Positions 36,124-47,997 of a DNA stretch of 64,000 nt are shown here, piece by piece. The notes below the pieces were generated by a model. The model had not been told where the DNA came from and did not search any database. It saw only the letters and a list, made by a program, of their open reading frames with translations. The position numbers and the translations under genes are program-made. Numbering within the stretch: position 1 is the first letter of the stretch; every line of letters starts with the position of its first letter. This stretch comes from Cadophora sp. MPI-SDFR-AT-0126 (lineage: Eukaryota > Ascomycota > Leotiomycetes > Helotiales > Ploettnerulaceae), in contig JAGMVK010000015.1 in assembly GCA_020747065.1 (NCBI GenBank), positions 1,116,001-1,180,000 on the forward strand, written 5' to 3'.

Positions 36124-39100
36124 ATTATTATATTAAATAAGAAGGTTACTCTTACCAGGAATAGCTTATATAATATTTTACTACCTAAAAAATATAGTTA
36201 ATTAATTCTTATCTGAATCGCCCTTAATTACTATCCTCGAAGAGTTAGGATTCTAGAGATCTCCTAAATAAACTAATAAACTAGGGTTTAGTTCTACTTA
36301 TTATAAATCAGTATAATTAGAGTAGAATAGTCTTTATTAATAGAGACTCTAAATAACCCCCTCTATATAGAGGCTACTATAGATAAATTTAAGGTATTAT
36401 AATTACTACTACTAGAATTCTTAAGTTTATAAAACTCTCTTAAATTACCTTTATTCTCCTTTAGAATATAATCGTGTAATTCCTACTACTTATAGAGTTA
36501 TAGTATATAAAAATTACCTTAATACTAATATCTTTTACTAGGAAACTGCGAAGTATCCCCTTAATACTCCTAGAACCCTTATTTCAGGCTGTACTTAAAT
36601 TACGCCTAAATCTTCTTCTATTCCTATTATAGATACTACTAATACAGTAAGTCTATTTAGTGAAGCTACTAATAATACTCTTAACTCTCTAACTCTAACC
36701 GAAAGCTTTTCTAGCTATAGGACTTAAGGTAATAAAAGTAAAGGTCGTATAAACTAAGATAAGAGAGACTTTAGTAACCTAGATATATTAAGAGGAATTA
36801 TCTAATTTATAAAGAATCGAAATTATACTTAAGAGGCCTTCTTAGCTTATATTAAGTAATTACTAATTTTTACTTAAGCTACGCTAGTAGTACTTCCTAC
36901 TAATCCTACCTTAATTCCCCTTAGAACCCTATTACTAATTATTCGATTAATAGAAAGAGATAAATTAATAAGTTAGAGTAGATATACTCTGTTTAAGCTA
37001 GAAAATACCCCCCTTACTTTATTTAGGGCAAAATCGGATACTCCTTAGGGACTTAAAGTATAACTTATAGAAAAGATCTCTCCCTTAAATAATAGAACTA
37101 ACTTAATATTTAAGTAATAGAAAGCTTTAGTTAAAGATCGATTAGAAGTTAACGCAAGTCTTTACTTAGATACTTAAGTATAGTAAGCTTTAGTATAGGG
37201 ATTAATTACAGGCTTAGCCTACTCTTACTTAAAGCCTTAATACCTATCTGAAACTAATATGTTTTAGATAGCCCCGGAAATGATTTCTTTACTAGAGACT
37301 TATTTTCTTACTAGAAATAAAGCTTACGAGGCTTATACTAAGTTCTTTAATATAAGTATATAAGAACTAAACTATACATATAAAACCTTTACTTAATTTT
37401 ATATAAGATTCCAGAATACTATAATCTAAGAAAACGTAGCTTATATAGAATAATTCTTCTTTATATAGCTTAAAATTACCTTTTAGCTTTATACTACTAC
37501 TATATTAGTTAAGAGCTTATAGTAAGATAACTATATAGTAATAGTAACTTATCTTATCTTAATTAATACTAATAAGTAATAGAATACGTAACTTAACTCG
37601 TCTCTTACTAGCCTCTGTAAATCAGACTCTCTCTAAAAAGTAGCTAAATCGGGCCCCTTTCAAAAGACTTCCGGACTACTTACTTCTTAACTAGTACTTA
37701 AACCTACTTCTTCTCTTAACGCTCTTTTTTATTACTACTTAATACTATAGACTTTTGTAATTCTTACCTTATTATATTAGAAGGGTATATAGAAATCTTA
37801 GGAAGGTTTTAGTAATTTATAAGTAAAGTATTATAAGTATAAAAAGTTTAAATATTATAAGTTAGACTATCCTAAATTAATTAAAATTCAGGTTCTTAAT
37901 AAGGAGGAAGTTAATAATAATACTAAAGAGATAGTGGAAAGTAAGGAAGATTAAGTATAGGAAAATAAAGAGACTTAGGGAAAGACTCCTTTTTAGGCTT
38001 ATATAAATATGATCTATTAAAACTCAATTTAAATTCTTTAATAAAGGAGAAGTAGTTTATAATTAATTATACACTTAATATAAATAAATTAGGAATTACA
38101 CTCTCTATATTAGTAAATACTAGAGTAAATAGTTATTTCTTTATAAATTAGATTATATCTATACGCCTTTTAAGGGTATTAGGAATAAAGATTCAGCCCT
38201 TCTTATATATTATACTAATCTATAGTTTTTAGAACTCCGTCTAAAGCTATACTACTTATTATATACGTTTATACTTAACGATTAATAGTTAATATATATA
38301 TAACTATCCCTTTATAATCCTTAACCTAAGGAAGCAGGATATAATAATAAGCGTTAAATAGATATATTAATTCCGTCTTAAGTTATAGATAAACTAAAAT
38401 CGATTTTTATAGCTATCTAATTACCTACTTACTAAATAATAGTCTTAAGAGCTAGTCTTACCCTTTCTATATACGTAGCTCCCTTTACAATAAGACTACT
38501 AGAGTGATATAAACTATAGAGATCTGGTAATCTAAAAGAATAAGATATAATAAAAATATCTCCCTTTTATAGTTTAAATACTAGAAGAATATCTCCTCTA
38601 CGTTACTCCTAAACTAATTCTAATATTATCTCCTATAAGTAAAGGACTTTTATAGGCCCGGAAATTAAAATATAAACTATTAAGGATACTACTTATATCT
38701 GTATTTATCTATAAGATTAGTATAAATGCCTTCTATTTTAATATAAAATATAAAGATACTAAGTTCTTTTAAACTAGTATTTATAAGATAGATTATATCT
38801 TATAGGAATAGTATAAACCGGAAGATCCTAATACTACTTAATTCTTATCTAAAAAGCTTTTGAAATAGTACTAATACCTAAAGTCGGTATTTTCTAAAAA
38901 AGATATAAATACTCTTTTACTTTATTAATATTATAATTATAAGATTTATCTTAAGGGGCTATTACCTAACACTTACTCTTCTCTTTACTATTAATTAATA
39001 GAGAAGCTTAAAGTAATAAAGGAGTACTTCCTAGAAAATCTAGATAAAGGTTTTATTAAGTTAAGCTAGAGCTTATTTATATCACTTATACTTTTTATTA

Positions 39101-42100
39101 AAAAGCCTAATAAAGGCCTGCGATTCTATATTAATTATTATAAGCTAAATACCCTTATACGGAAAGATACGTATCTAATCCCTTGAATTAATAAGCTCCT
39201 TACTAGAGTATCGAATATAAAGATATTTATAAAATTAGATATTCGGGCTGCTTTTAACTATATTTATATGAATCTAGCCTCTAAGGAGTATACTATATTT
39301 CGGACTAGATACAGATTATATAAGTATAAGGTACTATTATTTAGCCTTTATAATAAACCTAGTATATACTAACGTTATATAAATAACGTACTCCTTAACT
39401 ACTTAAATAACTTTTATATAGCTTACCTAGATAATATTCTAATCTACTCTAAATCTATAAGGGAATACTAGGCTTATGTAAAATCTATACTAAAGCATTT
39501 AATAGAAGCCGGATTATAAGCTAATATTAAGAAATACAAATTCCATATTACTTATACTAAGTACTTAGGCTATATAGTAATTACTAAGGGTATTAAGGCA
39601 GATCCGGAGAAAGTTAAACTACTATATAACTAGAAGTACCTTAAGACTATAATAGCTATTAAGTTATATCTAAGGTTCTGTGATTTTTACTAATAATTTA
39701 TACGTAACTTCAGACTTATTACTAAACCTCTATTTACGCTTACTTAACTTATAGTAACCTGGAATTAGATAGAAGAGTATTATGTTATATTTAAAGAGCT
39801 TTGAAAGTAATTATTATTAATTTAATAGATTTACTATTTCTAATCGGAATTACCTACTAAGCTAAAAACGGATACTTCTAATAGGGTAATCGCTAAAGTA
39901 GTGTTATAATAGTACAATAATAAATAATAGTACTTACTCGGATTCTATTTATATATACTTAATAGTTATGAACTAAACTAGGAAATCCACGATAAAGAAC
40001 TATATACTATTATAAAAAGCTTTTATAAGTAGTGCCTAGAGTTAATATTCCTTTAGAATAGAATCAAGGTATATTCAGACTACTACTTTTTAAAGTACTT
40101 TATAACTACTAAAGTACTCACTACTAAGTAAGCTTATTAGATAAAATTTCTCTCTAACTTTAATTTCTAAATTATATATATCCTTAGTAAAGATAACTAA
40201 AGAGCGGATATCTTAAGCTATTAAGAGTAGGATTTAGAAGTATAGAAATAAGTTTAGAAAGATAATTAAAGCTAAACTTTACTAGTACTAGGAAGGCTTA
40301 ACTCCTATATTAATTCTAAGCTAATAGAATAGTTTATTTTCTTTATAGTTATAGTATCTTTCTTACTATTAACTACTACTAAGGTAAAAACTCCTCTAAA
40401 TACTCCCCTAGACTCTTTTAACTTTATTGAAAAGCTTTATTAGGATAATTATATTACCTTTACTAACGTGTAAAAATCCTTACTTAAAGACTACTTAATT
40501 AAGAATAGATTCCTACTCTTTAAAGATTAACTCTATATATAATATAATACTCCCCTTTATACTAGGTTAATTAAAGAAGTATATAACTAGCTATCTATTA
40601 CTTACTCTAGTAGGTTAAAGATATATTAACTCCTAGCCCTAAAGTACTACTAAGTTAGAATAAGTTCGGACTATAACTAGTATATAAGAAATTACTGAGC
40701 TTATTAATTCTTACACTCTAAGTATTTTAAATAGTAAGGCCTTCTCTATCTATTACTAATTCTAAGTTATCCTATATAGTATTTATATATAGATTATAAG
40801 GATTTCTTAAAGGATAAATATAATTATAATAGAATCCTAGTATTTATTAATTACCTAGGAAAGGATTCTGTAATAATTCCTTACTACTAAGATATTAATA
40901 TATATAATACTACTAAATTCTTTATCTAGTAGATTTACTAATTTAGATATACTTTAGAGTTAATTATATTAGATTAAAGGTTATAGTTTATCTTATTATT
41001 TTAGAAAAAGTTCTACTAGATTATTAGTATTAAAGTTAAGCTTTTTATAATATATTATAAGAAGACTAATAGCTAGATAAAGATTATAAATAAGTATATT
41101 AATTAAAGATTATAATTATTTATTAACTTCTACTAAAATAACTAGAGTAAACTAATTCTATTAATAGATTAAGCCCAGATAATCCTTCCTTATACCTCTA
41201 TTAATATAGCCTTATACTAGCTTAAATTCGGATTAGATCTAAGAAATAGTTAAGATTAGAACTCTCTTAAAGCTACTACTTCTCTAAAAAGACTTAACTA
41301 CTATAATACTAAAGTAGTAGTAAAATATATGAAAGAGGTGTAGGAATTAGCTAAATTAAATATATAAGCTACGTAGAATTATATAGTAAAGGCTATAAAC
41401 TAGTACTGCAGACCTATTAATTTCCAAGTAGGTAATAAAGTGTACTTATTTACTAAGAACCTTAAAAGCTATTAATTAAGTCGTAAGCTCAGTAATTAAT
41501 AGGAAGAGTTATTTGAAATTCTATATTAAGTAGGGAACTCTTACTAGCTCTAGTTACTTATAGGATCGAATATTTATAATATATTTACTCCTAAGCTATT
41601 ATTCCGGGATCTAAATAACCCCTTACCTAGTTAGGAATAGCTTTGAAACCCCTCTAAAGTAATTAAGGAATAAGAAAAATAAGAAGTATAAGAAGTTAGT
41701 TAGATAGGCTACGATCCTAATACTATATAGTATAATATATCTAATTTAATAGGATCGCTTTATAAGTTAAAAGAGTTTTACTAAATTAACTCTTCTACTC
41801 TGGGACTACCTTAAAACCTACCTAAATAGTTAACTATATAAGAAAATAGAGAAGACAATTATAATTACTTAGAAGATAATAGACTAGTTAGTAAGATAGT
41901 AAAATGAGATTTAATTTAGACTATCTAAATACTCTTTAATTTAAAGTACTAACACTGCAGTCTTATAATTATACCCTAGCTAGAATATCTTACTAGTTTT
42001 ACTATAAGGGGCTACTCTTATATAAGAAGTCTAACTAAAGGTATAATTACAAAGAACTAATAATAAAACTAATCCGAAATAAGGCTTATTCTCCCCCTAT

Positions 42101-43407
42101 TCTAAGTTATTTAGAATCTCCTCTCTCTTCCTTGCGCTACTAGGGTATTTACTACTTCGAATTACTTGGAAATAAGCTAGTAACTGTCCCTTCTCCTTCT
42201 CCCCTTCTACTCTCTTACGCTTAATACTACTATAATAAATAGTCTTAGCTACCTTAGTAATACTAGTGGTAATCTCCTCTTAAATTTAGCTTAGAGCTAA
42301 AATTAAACCTTATTTATATATTAATTAGAGGTTATTCTAATCTCCCTTAAGGGAAAATAAGTATATTTAAAATTAGATCTTTATCTTAGATAGAAATAGT
42401 TATAAGTAAAACTTATAATAAAAGAAAAAGATAAAAGAAAAGGAGGTAATCTATAGCTTATTATATAGCTAGATCTGTAATAGCTTAGCGAAGAGTATGG
42501 ATTTCCTTTAATAACTTTAATTATAGCTTATCCTATATCTTAGAGATATTAGTAGTAGTAACACGTAATCCGGTATTAATCTCTTAGGAGGTAGAAATAA
42601 TACCCTTATTATCTTTAGTAGTAATAGCGAGGAAGAGCTTATAATATTCCTTAGTTATATAATACGGAATCTAGTATAGAAATTAGTATTTTAGCTTATC
42701 CGGATTATAATTAGATTATATTTATAATAATCGGGATTTAGGAAAAAGAAATAGAAAATACTTATAGGATTATACTTTTTTACTTACTTCTTATAGTATA
42801 TATACTTCTTACTTCTGGCGCTATTAAACTCGTAAATATAGTCTAGTTCTGTAATAAGTAGGTAGATATATTAAATATAATACTTATAGTAGGCGGACTC
42901 AAGGGCATTAATAGGGATTAGAGTAAGTATTATTTATATTAATATACAAAATTAACTTCGAATTACTACTAAACTACTAGGAATTTAGAACTTAACTTAC
43001 TCTTGAATTACTTATTTTATTTAATATAAACTATTAAAATATATTAGTAATATATATAGATTAATAAATCTCTATATATAAGGTTCGCTTATAGAGCTTA
43101 AAGTTATAATTATTTAAAAAAGAAAGTCAGAATTCTGAAGATCTACGCTATTAAGTACTATAACACGTATAATAGTAAGTAATTATAGCCTTACTAGACC
43201 TGATTCAAACGCCTTTTAAACAGCTTTATAGTTAAGTTATTACCTTGCTTATTACTACTATTATTATTAATTAATATTACTAGATTAATACTTTCTTCAG
43301 AATCTCCCTACTAAAGCTATATATCTCTACTATTTTATATAATAATAATGCTATGTAAAAATATAATTCAGAGCTTAGGGGTAAGTTCTCTTATAGGAGG
43401 GGGGTGA
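36124..43407 (+). pseudogene. Gypsy-3 gag-pol with chromodomain
   Basis: RIP-destroyed polyprotein. Gag-like sequence lies at about 36.5-37.9 kb and a protease-like region near 38.1 kb. Reverse transcriptase is clear at 39.1-39.5 kb: GLRFYINYYKLNTLIRKDTY, then IFIKLDIRAAFNYIYM, then TIFRTRYRLYKYKVLLF, then AYLDNILIYS (from YLDDILIYS). Integrase covers about 40.4-41.3 kb. Near 41.41-41.63 kb is a post-integrase segment (VYLFTKNLKS...FEILYQVGNSYQL). A chromodomain follows at about 41.69-41.82 kb (GYDPNTI*YNISNLIGS). Chromodomains steer such elements to heterochromatin. 41.9-43.4 kb is non-coding. Confidence 0.85.
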
Positions 43408-43620
43408 TATAATATTGAAGTAATAAAAGTACTAGAAATAAAGGTACTTAAGTTTAGCCGGAATATTACTAAATAAAAGCCGGACCAGATTCGTATATAT
43501 ATAGAACCGCTTCCCCTATAAGGGCTCCTTACCTTCTTGTTTCTTTTATACTAAACCTATAATATTACTATTTACTTACCCTCTTACTCCTATACTTAAT
43601 ACTGCACTTAGTAATATTAC
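43408..43620 (+). repeat. Gypsy-3 right LTR
   Basis: 213 bp, same length as the left copy, with additional C-to-T and G-to-A changes. Directly preceded by the polypurine tract. Confidence 0.85.
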
Positions 43621-44464
43621 GTCGTTATAGTCTTGGTATAACCTCGTGAGGACCCGAACCCCATATCTGGGCACCTCCATAAGCAAGCACCCGGAGCGGC
43701 TTCTTTTCTGATTGCGAACTAGTGGAATTTGCCGTGCATGATGTTGGGTGGGAATTCTCCTATGTATATCATCATGTATCCTTCTCTTAGTGAACTCGAT
43801 ATTAGTCTAGCGGAGAGATTAAGCTGCTTATATCTGGCACGTTTCTTTGTAACTTCGAGCGTTGCATTTATTTCCTAGTCTGCTACTTCTTTAGGAAGCT
43901 TCTTTATATAATTGATATTTATATACTCGTAAACGATTCCAACTAATGCTTAGAATACGGAAAGATCACTTTTCTTGATTAGTTTTAATACGACTACTCG
44001 TTTCGCTGCCTAAAGTGCGTGTTGAAGAAAATGTGAATGTTGAATTAGTTCTAGTACTGTTTAAGAACTGACTAAGTTTTTTGGATTAGAACGATTTTAT
44101 ATAGGATAGCGTTTAGCGCGATACATTTGTATTAATAGGCACGCTACGAACCTTTTACTCGGCTTTATTTACTACTTATGCTTAGGAAATTAATTGCAAA
44201 TACTTTAAAGCAGGCTATTTCAGCTTGAAATCTGAGTTTGCCTAAGTTATTCGAATACTAAATAACTATTTTTGGATATTAGTTTACTTTACCTTCGAGA
44301 TAGCTTCCGAGCCCCGATTAATTTATTATAGTTATTTGGATATTGTAGTAGCCGAAGATAGTTAATAGAAGATCTGGGTTCTGCGAACTGTGCTTGAATA
44401 GTTAAAGAATTGTGGAAATATTGATAAGTTGGAACCTGTATTATCGGACTATTAAAGAGCTTCC
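43621..44464. other. Upstream flank of the flavin monooxygenase
   Basis: The first 120 bp are of normal composition; the rest is moderately AT-rich and mildly RIP-affected. No gene was recognised. It would have held the promoter of the monooxygenase that starts at 44465. Confidence 0.4.
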
Positions 44465-46345
44465 ATGAACACTGTTAAGAACACTGTTAAGAACAGTGCA
44501 AATAGCACGAACGGCGCAAACGGCCATATAATTCGTTCGAATGACGCATGTACTGATCCACGACCTTATAATTTTAATTATGTTGTGATTAGTGGTGGGG
44601 TATCTGGACTTTTAACTGGAGGCTGCCTTGAAAGTTTAGGCTTGAATTACGTTGTGCTTGATCGGAATAAGCAAGAGGGGGATAGTTGGAAGACTCGTTA
44701 TGGCTTAGTAAGACGTAAGTATTTAGGCCCGTGCAATACGTAATAAGATGAAAGCTTATAAAATTTTGTTTCTAGTACATATACCTAGAAACTATTGTAA
44801 GTAATAAAGCAAATGTCACTACTATTTTAAAATTGATTTGATGCTGCAGTATATTTGCTATTTGAATGAACTTTCTTATTTAAAGTTTAATAATATATTA
44901 CGAAAGATGAACTTATAAAGATATATTACGGTTAAGTAAAGAAGTTTGGAATTGTAAATTTACTAGTATCTGGGATTATCTTTATATGTATACTAATATG
45001 GAACTTCAGAAAGTCTGGATATTAATGGAAGTGCGGTCCGGAAGTTGGGACGATTTTTAGAAGCTATGGACCCTTTTAATTGTTCGTTGTAGTAAGGAAG
45101 AAGTTATTATAACACTACATGTTATCCTTTCAGTTAGGTGCGGTGCTTAGGTAGTAAATATACCTTCGTACCCGGATAAAGTGAGCTAATGATATACCTT
45201 ATTTTTAATTATCTTTTTGCTAAATTTCTTAAAAGGATAAGTTTCGCGGCACAGTCCTCTATTCTATCGATTACGAGTCAGTATTGGAATAGAAGGGCTT
45301 GGAGGGTGTTGTCGTCGGAACTGCAAACACAGGTAAATAAACGATGCTTACTAAGAGTGCAAAGTAGCTAATTTTTACGATCTAGCACACAATATCGCTG
45401 AGGATATGCTCAGCGCAGAGATGAACCAGGTGACGATGGTCCAGAGAAACAAAACATGTATTTTTGACGTGCTTTTAAGATAAAAAGAGTGCAATGCTAA
45501 CATGAGCCAGTTGTGCTTCCTATCGAATATAATACGAAGGTGATGGAAAGTAAGAAATTCGCTAAAAGGTTTTATTAATAACGCTGATGAGATAAATTAG
45601 TAATCTATAATAACTATATGCCAACTGAGGTTGCTGATAGACTCTACTTTTTTTTACTTTATGGTATAGTAAGTGTAATTAGTAAGCTTATAAATTATAA
45701 GAGTGCTAGAGCAGAACTTGAGTGTTTTAAAGTATTAGAGAAGGTAGGGTTTAATATGAAATAATAGGGAGATGTTTTTTATTATCTAGTTAAGCGTAGT
45801 GAAGGGTATTATATTAATATTAACTGCTCTAAATTGATTTCGAATAAAAAAATTTGTTTTACTTTGCAAGTTCTGTATTGTAAAGAATAGTCTTTAGTGC
45901 ATGAAGAGAGACTTCTGTGTATTTGTGCGCGTTTAAGAACTCTGCTAATACTGTACTTGAATCTAGATTAAGGTAAAGTCAAATACAATACCTGTTCGCT
46001 ATATCGAAGATAGGCTGCTTTTTAATAATAGGTTACTATTAAAGGCGGATATTATTGTATTTACTACTGGGTTTTAATCCGATATGTATATAATTATCGA
46101 AATTCTGTTTAGACCTAAGGTTACAAGTAAATTAGAAGATTTCTGGGACTTGGACCCTAAGGGGGAAGTCTTCGGGGCTTTTAAACTATAATGGCGTAAG
46201 CGATGCTTTATCCTTGCTAATAGAGATATTCCGGCTAACTCTGCCCAGAACCTGGTCTTTAGTACATAGGTGATAATTTTGGATATACTTGTTATTAGTC
46301 GCGTCATGTTGCTATGCAAATTAAAGCGGATCTGCTTAGAACTCT
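44465..46345 (+). pseudogene. FAD-dependent (flavin-containing-type) monooxygenase, RIP-mutated
   Basis: Starts with an Asn/Thr-rich leader, then YNFNYVVISGGVSGLLTG. This is the FAD-binding GxGxxG, whose first Gly is now Ser by a G-to-A change. It continues with CLESLGLNYVVLDRNKQEGD and SWKTRYG. Later parts legible in broken frames are MNQVTMVQRNKTCIF (45425), EVADRLYF and ISKLINYKSARAELECF (45625-45725), and DMYIIIEILFRPKVTSKLED with FWDLDPKGEVFGAFKL (46080-46190). ILANRDIPANSAQNLVFST follows to about 46270. Order and spacing match fungal flavin monooxygenases that hydroxylate or oxygenate small organic substrates with NADPH. Many stops rule out function. The end is approximate. Confidence 0.8.
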
Positions 46346-47997
46346 ATTCAGGGTCTTTTCTAAAACGCTATAGGAGCTCGGCTTTAAGCGTGTTGCTTTG
46401 TCCTTGCTGTTTTTGCTTTCAAGTATATCGTTAGGGATAGTCAATTGATCTCGTTTTTGTACTAACCACTTCTTCGAATGGTGATCTTCTGGTGGTTGGC
46501 GAGTAATTTTTTTCCTAGGCTCTTTTAAAGCATTATCTCTCCTTCGGGTCTAAGTGAATGGGCAAACAACATGAATATTCGTATTCTCACTATGATGGTA
46601 CGGAGACTTTGTGGTCGTGTGAGCTATACAGTTTCCGTGTTAGCTATAAAATCAGATGGACATTCTTAGGGCAAACCCCCTCTACTACGGATTAACCTCG
46701 ATAGAATGTGATTCTTTTCGTATCCGTAGTTGTGCAACTCGTTTCGGTGAATACAATAGTTCGATATCCCTTCAATTCTTGACTACGTAAACAAAGACAC
46801 CTTTTTAATGCAACACACTATTGGATCGGTTAATAGCTAATTTGAAAAAAGGCCTTGAGCTCTGTGACCCGGATCATCTACTTCGTACATGTTGGAAATA
46901 ATCCATATTCTGTTTCTGTGCGGTGCACTTCTCCACCAAAAGCAAAGGCCATATAGACTAATACTTCAGAGAGCGTCGGAATTTCACAACATTTACCCCT
47001 CTTAGGAAAAGACCATCCTGGGAAACACAGACAAGAAATCTGCATTATATTACTTCGTACCCTACCCGCCCCGCACTCCTCGCATAGCGTTATTCGGCGG
47101 AGATGGATGGATGTGTGGGTGGGTAATTGGCAAAGGGGTTAAGCTTGTGAAATCTACTTTCTATTGCTTTCAGCTCCGAAACCTTCTGCTTCCACGCCCC
47201 TCCCCCCCCCCGTCTTAACAACAAAACGATTTTTGGCTAGTGCAAAATAAATGTACGAGTAAAGGTCCTTTACCCACTCAAAAACTCTGGTTTGTATCCT
47301 CTTAGCTCAGAAATCTCTACTGAGAAACATTATTTAGTTGTGGGGGAGGGGATTCAACTACTAAAGCTTTTGTAGGGAGTAGGGAAAGGTGGAGGAGAAT
47401 TCCCGCATGGGTGTAACTTTATTTTTTTTGGGGGGGGGGGGGAGGTGGGGGAGGTATGCAAGGGCTATCCCCTCTTCAGGAAAACTAATATTTTTTTAGA
47501 GGGGGAGAGGAGGCAGAGTGTAACAAAGGCCGTAGGAGTTGCAGGGACAGATAGCCCCGCTCCCCTCCCTAATGGAGGGGATTTTGCGTCGGGGCGGGCT
47601 GGTGAGGAACCAAGCGAATCCTCGATTTTCGTACTTCTCTCTCTCACCCACTATTTACTGTACGGAGTACGTACGTACGTGCCCTGTGGAGATTTGCCCG
47701 TTCGACTTCGTATGTAGTTTTCTCGCCCTAGGCTTGCTTGGCAGGTAATTTTTTTCGCGACCACTTCGCCGCATTTGTCTGATATAGCACCCCGCCTTTT
47801 GCCTTGCCTTGCCTCAGAGAGACCCCCCGAAAGCTCTACTTAATATCAAACGAAGTTCTTCCTTGTTTTGTAAATGTTGGACGCATGTAACTCTTCGAAA
47901 TCATATTCTTTTTTCTCTCTGTGATCTTTCTTGTTCTATGCAAAATCTTTTTTTGCTAAACAGCAGCACAAATCCCAACCCAATCCAAATCGCCAAC
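46346..47997. promoter_or_regulatory. Intergenic region upstream of the BVMO-like gene
   Basis: Ordinary composition, not RIP-damaged. It contains homopolymer runs (C near 47203-47212, G near 47431-47442), a CCTTGCCTTGCCT run near 47800 and GTACGTACGTACG near 47668. Short open frames on both strands at 47445-47748 and 47809-47990 show no motif. It probably includes the promoter of the gene starting at 47998; no specific factor site is claimed. Confidence 0.35.

Larger units (their letters stand above)
35911..43620 (+). mobile_element. Gypsy-3: full-length Ty3/Gypsy chromovirus remnant
   Basis: LTRs of identical 213-bp length (35911-36123 and 43408-43620), start TGTAACGTT / TATAATATT, and a polypurine tract (AGGAGGGGGGTGA) before the right LTR. 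Flanks GTCTT (35906-35910) and GTCGT (43621-43625) match at 4 of 5 positions, as a mutated target duplication would. It has lost CpG as well as CpA, unlike the Helitron at the left of the window. Confidence 0.9.

Noticed and set aside
47445..47990. Overlapping plus and minus open frames upstream of the BVMO
   Set aside because: Purine/pyrimidine-rich low-complexity translations; the BVMO start at 47998 has good context and full family similarity from there on.
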